Origin: Halomonas urumqiensis
Lineage (GTDB): Bacteria > Pseudomonadota > Gammaproteobacteria > Pseudomonadales > Halomonadaceae
Direction of reading: 5' to 3'
Assembly (NCBI RefSeq): GCF_003028575.1
Contig: NZ_PYUD01000005.1
Coordinates: forward strand, 124,001 to 188,000
Length of the DNA: 64,000 nt
The position numbers were made by a program, and so were the translations under genes. The notes under the pieces are model-generated. The model ran no database searches. It was not told the DNA's origin and saw only the letters and a list, made by a program, of their open reading frames with translations. Shown here piece by piece: positions 42,974-51,782 of this stretch (positions within the stretch are counted from its first letter, which is position 1; each line of letters opens with the position of its first letter).

Positions 42974-43933
42974 ATGGCCGTATTCACACCGCTATCCGAG
43001 ACTCAAGTCGCGGACTTCCTGGACCGCTTCGACGCCGGTTCGCTGGTCTCCCTGGAGGGCGTGCCCGCAGGCACCGAGAACAGTACCTTCTTCGTCACCA
43101 CCGACCGGCGCGACTTGGTACTGACCCTGTTCGAACAGGGTGATCACGAGGAGCTGCCGTTCTTCGTCGAGCTGCTGGACTACCTGGACGAGCACCGCCT
43201 GCCGGTGCCCGGCCCGTTGCATGACCGCGAAGGTGTCGCCTTGCACAGCCTGGCCGGCAAGCCGGCCCTGCTGTTCCCGCGGATGCCCGGCAAGTTTCCC
43301 AAGGCGCCCAACCTGGCCCAGTGCCAGGCGCTGGGTGACGCGCTTGGGCGCATGCACAAGGTCTCCCGATACTTCCCCGGTCACCGACCCAACCCGCGCG
43401 ACCTGCACTGGCTGTTGCCCATGCACCACAAGGTGCTTGGGTACCTCTCGCCACAGGACCAGACGCTGATGAAGGACGAGGTAGAGACGTACCAGGGTGT
43501 ATTTGGTGCCGCCCCGGAGCTGCCCCAGGGCGCCCTGCATGGCGACCTGTTCCGCGACAATACCTTGTTCGAAGGTGACCGACTGGGCGGCATCATCGAC
43601 TTCTATAACGGCTGCACGGGTGATCTGCTGTTCGACCTGGCCATCGTCATCAACGACTGGGCTACCGATGCCGATGGTCAGTTGAATGCCAAGCGTCACG
43701 ACGCCATCCTTTCCGCCTACCAAGTGCGACGACCGCTGACCGATGCGGAGCGCGAGGCGTGGCCGATGATGCTGCGCATGACGGCGCTACGCTACTGGCT
43801 ATCGCGTCTGCTGGTGGTCTATGTCGACCCACCCGCCCACGACCTGACGCCTCACGACCCCGAGCAATTCCGCAGCATCCTGTTGGCACGCCTGAATCAT
43901 GGTGCTCTACCGCTTCCGGAGGTATCCGAATGA
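42974..43933 (+). CDS. thrB: homoserine kinase, aminoglycoside-phosphotransferase type
   Basis: A 319-residue kinase that phosphorylates homoserine in threonine synthesis; this is the ThrB2-type (APH fold) found in pseudomonads and rhizobia, not the GHMP-fold enzyme of E. coli. Motifs: N-terminal VPAGTENSTFFV, catalytic loop GALHGDLFRDNTLF with the Asp base, and IIDFYNGCTGDLLFDLA for metal binding. It overlaps the arginine decarboxylase start by ATGA, coupling threonine and polyamine genes. Confidence 0.95.
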   Translation: MAVFTPLSETQVADFLDRFDAGSLVSLEGVPAGTENSTFFVTTDRRDLVLTLFEQGDHEELPFFVELLDYLDEHRLPVPGPLHDREGVALHSLAGKPALLFPRMPGKFPKAPNLAQCQALGDALGRMHKVSRYFPGHRPNPRDLHWLLPMHHKVLGYLSPQDQTLMKDEVETYQGVFGAAPELPQGALHGDLFRDNTLFEGDRLGGIIDFYNGCTGDLLFDLAIVINDWATDADGQLNAKRHDAILSAYQVRRPLTDAEREAWPMMLRMTALRYWLSRLLVVYVDPPAHDLTPHDPEQFRSILLARLNHGALPLPEVSE

Positions 43934-45855
43934 CCCAGCCCCTTGGCAGTGACGACAACCCGGTGCAACGTGCCCGGCGAGTATGGAACATCGACCAGTG
44001 GGGCAGCGGCTATTATGACGTCGACGACGCCGGAAATGCCCTGGTGAGGCCACTGGGCAGCGAGGCCGAGGGGCCGGCGCTGCCGCTGAGCGAACTCGTC
44101 ACGGAGCTGCGTCGCGCCAATCTACGACTCCCAGTGCTGGTGCGCTTCTCGGATATCCTGCATGACCGGGTCGAGCAGCTGTGTGCCGCCTTCGATACTG
44201 CCATGGCCGAGGAGCATTTCTCCGGTGGCTATACCGCCGTCTATCCGATCAAGGTCAACCAGCAGCGCCGGGTGGTGGAGGAGATCCTCGCCACCCAGGA
44301 GCGTGGCCGTGGCCGCGTGGGCCTGGAAGCCGGCAGCAAGCCGGAATTGCTCGCGGTGCTGGCACTTTCCGGCGACGGCTCCTCGTTGATCGTCTGCAAC
44401 GGCTACAAGGACCGCGAATACGTGCGGCTGGCCTTGATGGGCGAGAAGCTCGGCCATCGCGTCTACCTGGTGGTCGAAAAGCTTTCCGAACTACCGTTGA
44501 TCCTCGAGGAGGCCGAGAGCATCGGCGTCAAGCCACGCATCGGCCTGCGCGCACGGCTGGCCTCGGTGGGCCGTGGCCGCTGGCAGAACACCGGTGGCGA
44601 GAAGTCCAAGTTTGGCCTGACGGCAAGCCAGATCTTGAGCGTAGTGGATCAGCTGCGCGATGCGGATGCACTCGATAGTCTGCAAATGGTGCACTTCCAC
44701 CTTGGTTCGCAGATCGCCAACATCCGCGACATCCAGGGCGGGCTGCGCGAATGCGCGCGCTTCTACCAGAGCCTGGTCGAGCTAGGCGCACCGGTGGATA
44801 CCGTGGATGTGGGTGGCGGTCTTGGCGTCGATTACGAGGGAACCCGCTCGCGCAGCTTCTGTTCGGCCAACTATTCGATGCTCGAGTATGCCCGCAACGT
44901 GGTCTATGCGTTCCGTCAAGCCTGCCAGGAGCAGAACTTGCCCGAGCCCCACCTGATCAGTGAATCCGGCCGCGCGCTTACTGCCCACCATGCGGTGCTC
45001 ATCGCCAACGTGATTGGCGAGGAGCGAATCAGCGAACAGGCCCCCGAACGTCGGGTCGAGGGTGACCCGCAGGTCAACGAGCTATGGCGGGTCCATGACC
45101 TGCTGCACGCCCAGGTGGAACCGCGCGGCCTGGTCGAGGCGTGGCATGATCTGGTTCAGTCAATGGGCGAGCTGCACGAACGCTTCGTGATCGGCATGAC
45201 CGACATTACCGCGCGTGCCGAGGGCGAAGCCGTCTACTTCGCCGCCTGCGCCAAGCTGCGCAAGCGGCTGGACACCCGCAGCAACCGCGCCCACCGCGAG
45301 ATCGCCGACGAACTGGCCGAAAAGCTTGCCGACAAGCTGTTCGTCAACTTCTCACTGTTCCAGTCGGTGCCCGATGTGTGGGGCATCCAGCAGATATTTC
45401 CGGTACTCCCGCTGACCGGCCTGAATCGGGAGCCCGAACGCCGCGGTGTCATCCAGGACATCACCTGTGATTCCGACGGACGTATCGACGGCTACGTGGA
45501 TGGCCAGGGTGTGGAAACCACCCTGCCACTGCCCGAGTGGCGGGAAGGCGAGGAAAAGCTGCTGGGCTTCTTCATGGTCGGCGCGTACCAGGAGATTCTT
45601 GGCGACCTGCACAACCTGTTCGGCGATACCGATTCGGTGGATGCCGCACTCGACGGCGATGGCAACTGGGTGCTCTCCGAAGTGCTCCAGGGCGACACCG
45701 TAGCCCAGGTGCTCAGCTACGTGAACTTCGATGCCGGCGTGCTGCGCGACCGCCTGGCCATGCAATTGCGCGGCAGCGGCCTGAGCAGCGCCGAACAGCG
45801 CCGCTTCCTCAATGACCTCTCGGAGGGACTCGCGGGCTATACCTACCTCGAGTGA
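43930..45855 (+). CDS. speA: biosynthetic arginine decarboxylase
   Basis: A 641-residue PLP enzyme that turns arginine into agmatine, the first step to putrescine (E. coli SpeA 658). The PLP lysine lies in YTAVYPIKVNQQR (about residue 114); glycine-rich phosphate binding is in VDVGGGLGVDYEG, and the C-terminal barrel has the substrate-binding SVPDVWGIQQIFPVLPL and catalytic CDSDG. It starts by ATGA overlap with the thrB stop; the longer frame that begins inside thrB is a shadow. Confidence 0.97.
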   Translation: MTQPLGSDDNPVQRARRVWNIDQWGSGYYDVDDAGNALVRPLGSEAEGPALPLSELVTELRRANLRLPVLVRFSDILHDRVEQLCAAFDTAMAEEHFSGGYTAVYPIKVNQQRRVVEEILATQERGRGRVGLEAGSKPELLAVLALSGDGSSLIVCNGYKDREYVRLALMGEKLGHRVYLVVEKLSELPLILEEAESIGVKPRIGLRARLASVGRGRWQNTGGEKSKFGLTASQILSVVDQLRDADALDSLQMVHFHLGSQIANIRDIQGGLRECARFYQSLVELGAPVDTVDVGGGLGVDYEGTRSRSFCSANYSMLEYARNVVYAFRQACQEQNLPEPHLISESGRALTAHHAVLIANVIGEERISEQAPERRVEGDPQVNELWRVHDLLHAQVEPRGLVEAWHDLVQSMGELHERFVIGMTDITARAEGEAVYFAACAKLRKRLDTRSNRAHREIADELAEKLADKLFVNFSLFQSVPDVWGIQQIFPVLPLTGLNREPERRGVIQDITCDSDGRIDGYVDGQGVETTLPLPEWREGEEKLLGFFMVGAYQEILGDLHNLFGDTDSVDAALDGDGNWVLSEVLQGDTVAQVLSYVNFDAGVLRDRLAMQLRGSGLSSAEQRRFLNDLSEGLAGYTYLE

Positions 45856-45881
45856 CACCGGCCACCGCATCACGACCACAC

Positions 45882-45924
45882 AATGCCCCGCCGTCCTGAT
45901 CGACACGCCAGGGGGCGAGGCATT
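45882..45924. terminator. possible bidirectional terminator between speA and the FAH-family gene
   Basis: AATGCCCCGCC (45882-45892) pairs with GGCGAGGCATT (45914-45924) with one mismatch, in the gap between convergent genes. The loop is long and there is no U-tract. Confidence 0.35.
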
Positions 45925-45955
45925 GGCGTTTTCGCGTCCGGCTAGCCCGAGCGGC

Positions 45956-46621
45956 TCAGTCCACCACACGGGTGGTGATATCGAGCCCCCCGGTCAGCGT
46001 GAAGTGCAGCTCGGCCCCCCGGGGTAGCGGGCCGACACCCGCCGGGGTGCCGGTCAGCACCACATCGCCCGGCAACAGAGTGAAATGACGGCTCATCTCG
46101 GCTACCAGCGTGGCCACCGGGAATAGCATGTCGGAACCTTCGCCATGCTGGCGCGCCTCGCCATCGACCTCCAGGCTGAAGGTCAGTGCACTCCAGTTGG
46201 GCACCTGGGAAAGCGGCAGGAACGCGGAGAGCGGGCAAGCACCGTCGAAGGCCTTGGCGGCCTCCCAGGGGTGGCCCTTCTCCTTGAGCCGCGCCTGGAC
46301 ATCACGCAAGGTCAGGTCCAGCGCAAGGCCGATACCCACCACCGCACGCTCGGCCTCGTCGGTGGTGGCGTGGGTAAGCTCCTCACCTATCAGCAGCGCA
46401 AGTTCGGTCTCATAGTGTACTTCGCCTCGCGAAAAGGGCGCCTCGATGGGCTTTTCCAGTTCCACCGCGCTGGTGGCGGGTTTGATGAACAGCAACGGTT
46501 CGCTTGGCACCGGGTTGTCCAGCTCCTTGGCATGATCGGCGTAGTTGCGACCTACGCAGACGATCTTGCCAAGAGCATTGGGAAACGCCTGACCATCGGC
46601 GAAACGTGGGACAAAGTGCAT
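45956..46621 (-). CDS. fumarylacetoacetate hydrolase (FAH) family protein, YcgM-like
   Basis: A 221-residue cytosolic enzyme of the FAH fold, which cleaves C-C bonds of acylpyruvate-type compounds or decarboxylates oxaloacetate. Start 46621 has AAGGAGA. The opening KIVCVGRNYADHAKELDN, metal-binding ETELALLIG (EXE) and AKAFDGACPLSAFLPL, and LTGTPAGVGPL near the end match YcgM/FAHD1. Specific substrate is unknown; acylpyruvate is the best-supported in relatives. No linked catabolic genes. Confidence 0.92.
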   Translation of the reverse strand: MHFVPRFADGQAFPNALGKIVCVGRNYADHAKELDNPVPSEPLLFIKPATSAVELEKPIEAPFSRGEVHYETELALLIGEELTHATTDEAERAVVGIGLALDLTLRDVQARLKEKGHPWEAAKAFDGACPLSAFLPLSQVPNWSALTFSLEVDGEARQHGEGSDMLFPVATLVAEMSRHFTLLPGDVVLTGTPAGVGPLPRGAELHFTLTGGLDITTRVVD

Positions 46622-46869
46622 GGGGAACGTCTCCTTCTCGTTATGCGTGCTGCTCATGGCGACCGGCATGACAGTCTACCCCACATGCGCCAAGCGTCCA
46701 CCGTTACGGCATTTCGAAGCGGCTCAACGCAAACTTCTCGTCCGATGAGGACGTGCTGGACCTTTGGCAGCCATAGATAAATAGGGTGCCTGGATACCGA
46801 TAAGATCAACACGCCATGCACGACTTGACCACATGGCATCAGGAATTTTACGTCAGCTGCTTCACATAC
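46622..46869. other. intergenic region, nothing recognised
   Basis: Roughly 250 bp between the FAH-family gene and the tRNA terminator. It has an AT-rich stretch near 46765-46790 and must contain the FAH-family promoter on the minus strand. No ORF with a ribosome site, and no repeat, was seen. Confidence 0.4.
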
Positions 46870-46899
46870 AAAAAAACCGCCTCAATGGACGGTTTTTTA
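46870..46899 (-). terminator. intrinsic terminator of the tRNA unit
   Basis: AAAAAACCG (46871-46879) pairs with CGGTTTTTT (46890-46898), giving a minus-strand stem followed by a U-run. It lies about 35 bp after tRNA-Thr and looks bidirectional. Confidence 0.85.
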
Positions 46900-46933
46900 A
46901 GCGCTGCAACTCATTAACTTCCCGATTTTTCGA

Positions 46934-47009
<76 letters not shown>

Positions 47010-47053
47010 TCGGGAACCGACTCGAGTCACAGAATCGGAAACAGGGTTGGCGA

Positions 47054-47128
47054 TGGCTGGGGTACCAGGATTCGAACCTGGGAATGCCGATACCAAAAAC
47101 CGGTGCCTTACCACTTGGCTATACCCCA
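47054..47128 (-). tRNA. tRNA-Gln (anticodon TTG)
   Basis: A 75-nt cloverleaf opening TGGGGTATAGCCAAGTGG, with anticodon loop TTTTGGT giving TTG, T-arm GGTTCGAATCC and encoded CCA. The weak U-A first acceptor pair is normal for tRNA-Gln. It lies 44 bp upstream of tRNA-Thr. Confidence 0.97.
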
Positions 47129-47134
47129 GCAGTG

Positions 47135-47210
47135 TGGTGGCCAGAGACGGAATCGAACCGCCGACACGGGGATTTTCAATCCCCTGCTCTACCAACTGAG
47201 CTATCTGGCC
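47135..47210 (-). tRNA. tRNA-Phe (anticodon GAA)
   Basis: A 76-nt cloverleaf opening GGCCAGATAGCTCAGTTGG, with anticodon loop TTGAAAA giving GAA, T-arm GGTTCGATTCC and encoded CCA. Only 6 bp separate it from tRNA-Gln, and yggX lies upstream on the same strand, so readthrough from the mutY-yggX transcript is possible. Confidence 0.97.
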
Positions 47211-47303
47211 GCTGCCAACGGTGCGTATTAAACCCTAACGGGCTTGAGTCGTCAACACCTTCCGTTTCAAAAAGATGGCGCACACCAGCTGCTGGCGAGA
47301 AGG

Positions 47304-47576
47304 TCAGGAATCACGCGGGACATAGCCCTCGGCCTGGTCGGTTTCGAGGTTATCCAGGAAGCGTTCCATCTGCTCCATCAGGTACTCGCGCGACGCCGGG
47401 TCGAGCATGTTGAGGTGTTTCTCGTTGATTAGCCTGGTCTGAAGAGCTTGCCATTCTTCCCAGGCTTTTTTCGAGACACTGGCCTGGATCTCCTGGCCCT
47501 TCTTGCCCGGCAGGGGTGGAAACGGCAGGGCTTCGAGTTCCTGCTGGTACTTGCGGCAAAAGACGGTCTGGCTCAT
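47304..47576 (-). CDS. yggX: Fe(II)-trafficking protein YggX
   Basis: A 90-residue protein that protects iron-sulfur clusters from oxidation and is proposed to carry Fe2+. It matches E. coli YggX (91) in length and pattern: MSQTVFCRKYQQELEALPFPPLPGKKGQ, with the conserved cysteine at residue 7, and the helical WEEWQALQTRLINEKHLN segment. It lies 73 bp after mutY, as in E. coli, which suggests joint expression with a DNA glycosylase that itself needs a 4Fe-4S cluster. Confidence 0.97.
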   Translation of the reverse strand: MSQTVFCRKYQQELEALPFPPLPGKKGQEIQASVSKKAWEEWQALQTRLINEKHLNMLDPASREYLMEQMERFLDNLETDQAEGYVPRDS

Positions 47577-47649
47577 GTGAGCTCCTTGTGAGGCGTTGTG
47601 AGGCGGGTGGATGTCGCATGAAGCGCGATATGATCTGATGGATTGGTGT

Positions 47650-48738
47650 TCAAGGCCCTGGCGCGGCCGTCAGCGAAAATGGCGCGAGAGACGTCAACAG
47701 CGCTTTCACAGGTGCCGCCAGGCCGAGTCGATCGGGCTGTGCTGGATCGTACCAGCGCCGGGCCTCGCCTACCGAATCGAGACGCTCCACCCTGGCGGAC
47801 TGGGGAGTGATCTCCATGCGAAAATGACTGAACACATGGGTGAATGTCGCCTGAGGCGGGTCGAGTTGGCTGCCGGGAGCATGCTGGTCGAGCCACGCCC
47901 GCAGCGACTCGTCATCATCGAACTGGGGCAAGCTCCACAAGCCCCCCCACAGCCCGGTGGCGGGTCGCTGCTCGAGCAACACGCGGCCTCGGTTGTCACA
48001 CAGCATCAACATCAGCGTGGTCCGCGTCGGCAGCGCCTTCTTCGGCTTGGATTCGGGAAAGCGTCGCGTCTCACCACGTGCATGCGCCACGCAGACGTCG
48101 TTGAAGGGGCAGCTTGGGCAGTCCGGGGCGCCACGTCGGCACAGGGTGGCGCCGAAGTCCATCATCGCCTGCGTGTAGTCGGCCAGGCGTTCCTGCGGTG
48201 TGAAGTGTTCGGCCAGCGCCCACAGCGTTCGTTCCACCGCGGGCCGGCCCGGCCAACCTGGCACGGCATGCAGGCGTGACAGACTGCGCTTGACGTTGCC
48301 GTCGAGGATCACCGCGCGCTGCCCTCGGCTCTGGGCAATGATCGCCCCGGCCGTGGAGCGTCCGATGCCGGGCAGTTCGGCCAGTGCCTCGAGCGTCTGC
48401 GGCAGTTCACCGCCATGTTTGTCGACGATCACTTGAGCGGCCTTGTGCAGATTCCGGCCACGGGCGTAGTAGCCCAGGCCGGTCCACAGGTGCAGCACCT
48501 CGTCCTGTTGCGCTGAAGCAAGCGAGCCGACATCCGGGAAGCGAGCCATGAAGCGCTCGAAGTACGGAATCACCGTGGTGACCTGGGTCTGCTGCAGCAT
48601 GATTTCCGATACCCACACCCGGTAGGGCGTTCTATCCCGCTGCCAGGGCAGGTCATGGCGGCCGTGCTTGTCGAACCAGCCAAGCAGTCGCTGCTGGAAG
48701 TCGGCGGGAGCAAGGACGGGGGCCGGCAACTCCTTCAT
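47650..48738 (-). CDS. mutY: adenine DNA glycosylase
   Basis: MutY removes adenine mispaired with 8-oxoguanine. The 362 residues (E. coli 350) show VWVSEIMLQQTQV with the catalytic Glu, a helix-hairpin-helix LAELPGIGRSTAGAI, the catalytic Asp in VILDGNVKRSLS, the 4Fe-4S cysteines CRRGAPDCPSCPFNDVC, and a C-terminal NUDIX-like 8-oxoG recognition domain with LLEQRPATGLWGGLWSLPQ. The start at 48738 has TGGAGAA and matches the E. coli N-terminus. The U-run of a terminator ends only about 10 bases before this ATG. Confidence 0.97.
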   Translation of the reverse strand: MKELPAPVLAPADFQQRLLGWFDKHGRHDLPWQRDRTPYRVWVSEIMLQQTQVTTVIPYFERFMARFPDVGSLASAQQDEVLHLWTGLGYYARGRNLHKAAQVIVDKHGGELPQTLEALAELPGIGRSTAGAIIAQSRGQRAVILDGNVKRSLSRLHAVPGWPGRPAVERTLWALAEHFTPQERLADYTQAMMDFGATLCRRGAPDCPSCPFNDVCVAHARGETRRFPESKPKKALPTRTTLMLMLCDNRGRVLLEQRPATGLWGGLWSLPQFDDDESLRAWLDQHAPGSQLDPPQATFTHVFSHFRMEITPQSARVERLDSVGEARRWYDPAQPDRLGLAAPVKALLTSLAPFSLTAAPGP

Positions 48739-48747
48739 GCGTTCTCC

Positions 48748-48777
48748 AAAAAAAAGCGCCGGCACTAGGGCCGGCGC
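48748..48777 (-). terminator. intrinsic terminator between asmA and mutY
   Basis: GCGCCGGC (48756-48763) pairs with GCCGGCGC (48770-48777) across a 6-nt loop, followed on the minus strand by eight U residues (48748-48755). It is a strong terminator 17 bp after the asmA stop. The mutY ribosome site and ATG lie directly after the U-run. Confidence 0.88.
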
Positions 48778-48793
48778 AGGGACTGTTTGTTGC

Positions 48794-51142
48794 TCAATTA
48801 AACAGACCGCGCAGGGTGTCACGAAGTTCCCTGCCGGCGTCTTCTCCGATGCGTTCTTCCAGCTGCTGCAGGGGGCGCTCCAGGCGTTGCTCGACTTCTT
48901 CGCCGGCTCGGCTGGTGACTTCATCGCGCACAAGCTCACCCAACGAGGCCTGGAAGGCCTCACGATCGAAGCGACACCATTCGCTGCTGTCGCCATCCAG
49001 GCTACCCTCGCAGCGCACCGGGAAGGACACGCGCTCAAGACGTGGATTGACGCGGCAGGCAAGGTCGGCACCATCCACCACCCGAGCGGCGGCACGTGCT
49101 TCGAAGCGCTCACTGGAAAGGTCGAACCAGCCCTCGCCACCGAGCTCGATGCCTGGAATGGTGATCAGCAGATCGTCGCTATTGACGTTGCCATCACGAA
49201 AGCGAAGGCTGGCCTGGGCACGTTCGAACCGCGTATCGGGATGCCAGTCACGTGTGGTCTGCTCACCTTCAAGAGTGGCCGCCGCTGTGCACAGCTCGCG
49301 AGACACATTGACCTCAAGGATCGCCCCGTCATCGATTCGCGTATCGATGTTGCCATTCAGGTTGCGCTTGAGATCAGGCCAGGTATTGCCACGCGAGGTC
49401 AGCTCGCCTTCGGCGTTCAAGCGCCCGCGCAAAGGCGCAGGCTGGTCGTCGAGAGTCTCCAACAGGGAGTCGATCCGCAGTCGTGAGAGACGCGGTGCCA
49501 GCTGCCAGTGCGGATCGTCGCGAGTCAGGTCAAGCTCACCGCTTGCCGCCAGTTCACCTTCGTAGAAACCGGATTCGAAACCCACCAGTCGCTGGCGTCC
49601 ATCGCGCCCGGAGAGCGCAAGTGACACGTCACTGAATTCAAGCCCGGCCAGTTGCAAGCGCCCGAGTGTCAGTTGCCCATCGAGATCCAGCGTCGAAAGC
49701 CACTCCACCGGCAACAGCGTGGCCGGTTGATCGGCGTAGGCCTGACTGACGCCCGGTAGCGAAAGTGCTGCCGAGCCTTCCTCGGCCGGCGCCTCAGGCG
49801 GCATGTAGGAGTCCAGGTTGAGACGATCACCTTGCAGGTCGAAATCGAGACGTTGCCCGGCAAGCCCGACGCCCAATTCTCCGGTAAAGGTGCTGTCATC
49901 CAGCACCAGTGTCAGACCTGTGAATTCGACACCTTGCATATTCCCTTCCAGAGGCGAGGTCAGCGCCACATCGGACAGCGCCGATTCATCGGCAAGCGTC
50001 GGCATCATCGACAGGCGCTTAAGCCAGGGATGCAGCGATAGAGGGGCGAGGCTAATCTGGCCGCTGTAGGCCGGGGATGCATACAACGAGGACAGGTTGA
50101 GATTACCGCTCACTTTCAAGCCATCGTCGCCGGTCAGCTCGAGATCGCGCAGCTGCGCGGAGCCCGCTGCCAGGTCGGCATCCATGGCAAACGCCATGGC
50201 CAGCGGCAGTGCGGAGTCGCCCAGCTGCGGATGGCGCAGCGTTGCCTCGAGGTTACCGCCCTCGAGGCTTAGTCGTTCGCCAGGCACATCGACAATCAGT
50301 TGATCCCCACTGAGGTTGAGCTGTTGTTCGCCTGTCACACCTTCCAACTGACTGGTGGCATTCAAGGTAAGTCCGTCGGTGACATAGCGACGCTCGGCAA
50401 GGTTCAGGGTAACTCGACCCTTCATGGCCATGCGACTCGATAGCAATGGCGCTTTTTCGCTGTCTTCCCAGTCCAGTTCATCGTATCGATCCAGACGAAA
50501 ACCGGCCTCGAGCGGAAAGGCACGCCGCGGGTTGACGTTGCTGCCACTGATGCTGGCATCGGTCAATCTCAGCTCAGTCCCATTGCTCAGGTCGCGATAG
50601 CTGATCTCGCCATCGCGAATCTGCACACTGGCCACGTTCAAGGCCACGGTAAGGTGAGTGTCAGAGCCCGGAGGCAACCCGGCACTCGCCGGCGCCAGCA
50701 CTTCTTCGGCCGCCTCACTGCGCTCGGCAAGGCGTTCCATCAACGACTCCCAGTTGCCGCGACCCTGCTCGTCGCGTTCGAGGTTAAGGCGCATGCCGTC
50801 CAGTGTCAGGCCGTCGATGGCGATCTCACCGCGCAGGATCGGCGCAAAGGAAAGGCTCACCTCGGCCTGCTGAAAAGCCACGAAAGCGTCTTCCTCCTCG
50901 ACCGCCTGCTCGGGTAGCCAGGCCTCGGCACTCGCTACGCTGACCCCGAGCCGCGGATAGAATGACCAGGTCAAGGGGCCGTCGAGCGCCAATTCGAGCC
51001 CGCTCTGTTCACGCACCACCTCGACCAGTCGCGGCTTCAGGTCCTCCGGGTCGAAGAAGGTCGTGACATAGACCACCGCGCCCACCGCCACCAGGGCGAG
51101 TACCCCAACTGCCGCCAACAGGGTTCGCAACAGACGCTTCAT
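48794..51142 (-). CDS. asmA: AsmA family protein (envelope lipid-transfer type)
   Basis: A 782-residue envelope protein with one N-terminal membrane anchor (KRLLRTLLAAVGVLALVAVGAVVYV region, residues about 2-26) and a very long periplasmic beta-rich part. N-terminal FDPEDLKPRLVEVVREQSGLELALDGPL and the C-terminal LNAEGELTSRGNTWPDLKRNLNG block (landmarks only) are AsmA hallmarks. Related proteins form a bridge-like groove moving phospholipids to the outer membrane. It starts by ATGA overlap with the PanZ-like gene, and precedes mutY; E. coli AsmA has 617 residues, so this one is long. Confidence 0.92.
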   Translation of the reverse strand: MKRLLRTLLAAVGVLALVAVGAVVYVTTFFDPEDLKPRLVEVVREQSGLELALDGPLTWSFYPRLGVSVASAEAWLPEQAVEEEDAFVAFQQAEVSLSFAPILRGEIAIDGLTLDGMRLNLERDEQGRGNWESLMERLAERSEAAEEVLAPASAGLPPGSDTHLTVALNVASVQIRDGEISYRDLSNGTELRLTDASISGSNVNPRRAFPLEAGFRLDRYDELDWEDSEKAPLLSSRMAMKGRVTLNLAERRYVTDGLTLNATSQLEGVTGEQQLNLSGDQLIVDVPGERLSLEGGNLEATLRHPQLGDSALPLAMAFAMDADLAAGSAQLRDLELTGDDGLKVSGNLNLSSLYASPAYSGQISLAPLSLHPWLKRLSMMPTLADESALSDVALTSPLEGNMQGVEFTGLTLVLDDSTFTGELGVGLAGQRLDFDLQGDRLNLDSYMPPEAPAEEGSAALSLPGVSQAYADQPATLLPVEWLSTLDLDGQLTLGRLQLAGLEFSDVSLALSGRDGRQRLVGFESGFYEGELAASGELDLTRDDPHWQLAPRLSRLRIDSLLETLDDQPAPLRGRLNAEGELTSRGNTWPDLKRNLNGNIDTRIDDGAILEVNVSRELCTAAATLEGEQTTRDWHPDTRFERAQASLRFRDGNVNSDDLLITIPGIELGGEGWFDLSSERFEARAAARVVDGADLACRVNPRLERVSFPVRCEGSLDGDSSEWCRFDREAFQASLGELVRDEVTSRAGEEVEQRLERPLQQLEERIGEDAGRELRDTLRGLFN

Positions 51143-51591
51143 CGATCATCCCCTTGTCCTTGAAGATTGAGTTCGAAATAGTCACCGGTCTGGGTCATCC
51201 GGTACCCCAGCCGCGACAGCAGGACCTGGTCGGCCATCGGCAGTTGGGAAGCGGTCACCCGCAGCAGCAGCCTCCTGGCAGCGGCTTCCTCTCCCACCAG
51301 CGCCAGCAGGCGCGACCCGACCCCGCGGCGCCGGGTCGGTTTCCTGACACACAGGTGCGACAGCCACCAGGCCTCGTGGTCCTCGCGTACCGCCACGGCA
51401 CCCAGCAGGCGATCATTGAAGCGAGCACACTGAAAGGTGCAATCAGCGGCCAGGTGCTGGCTGATGAAGTCATCGACGGGCATTGCCAGGCGCTCGGCGG
51501 GGGCGTCGGCATAGATTCGCGTCAGATCGAGTCGCGCCTGGGCATCCGCTTCCCAGGAGGCACGGTCGACGGAGTGGAGTGTCACCGGCAT
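51139..51591 (-). CDS. PanZ/PanM-like GNAT acetyl-CoA sensor
   Basis: A 150-residue GNAT-fold protein related to PanZ, which in E. coli binds acetyl-CoA and PanD to drive its activation and to switch off pantothenate synthesis. Aligned landmarks are CARFNDRLLGAVAV (RFNERLLAAVRV in PanZ) and LCVRKPTRRRGVGSRLLALV with the acetyl-CoA pyrophosphate loop RRRGVG. Start 51591 has AGGGAGA; 38 in-frame codons upstream are rejected. The stop overlaps the asmA start by ATGA. An ordinary GNAT acetyltransferase is the alternative. Confidence 0.8.
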   Translation of the reverse strand: MPVTLHSVDRASWEADAQARLDLTRIYADAPAERLAMPVDDFISQHLAADCTFQCARFNDRLLGAVAVREDHEAWWLSHLCVRKPTRRRGVGSRLLALVGEEAAARRLLLRVTASQLPMADQVLLSRLGYRMTQTGDYFELNLQGQGDDR

Positions 51592-51782
51592 GCATGGGTC
51601 TCCCTGGCCGGGGCGGCGTGGGTCGCCGCCGCTTGATGGAGTGCATTGTAGCGGATGGGCCAGCCGATTCTCTATAATGGCAGGTTCTTGTTGGCGGGCA
51701 GGCAACCGCTGGCACTCCGTATCGCGGGCCGATGCCTACATCGACCCCACTTTGACACGCGCCCAGGCGCTGGAGATGCAAC

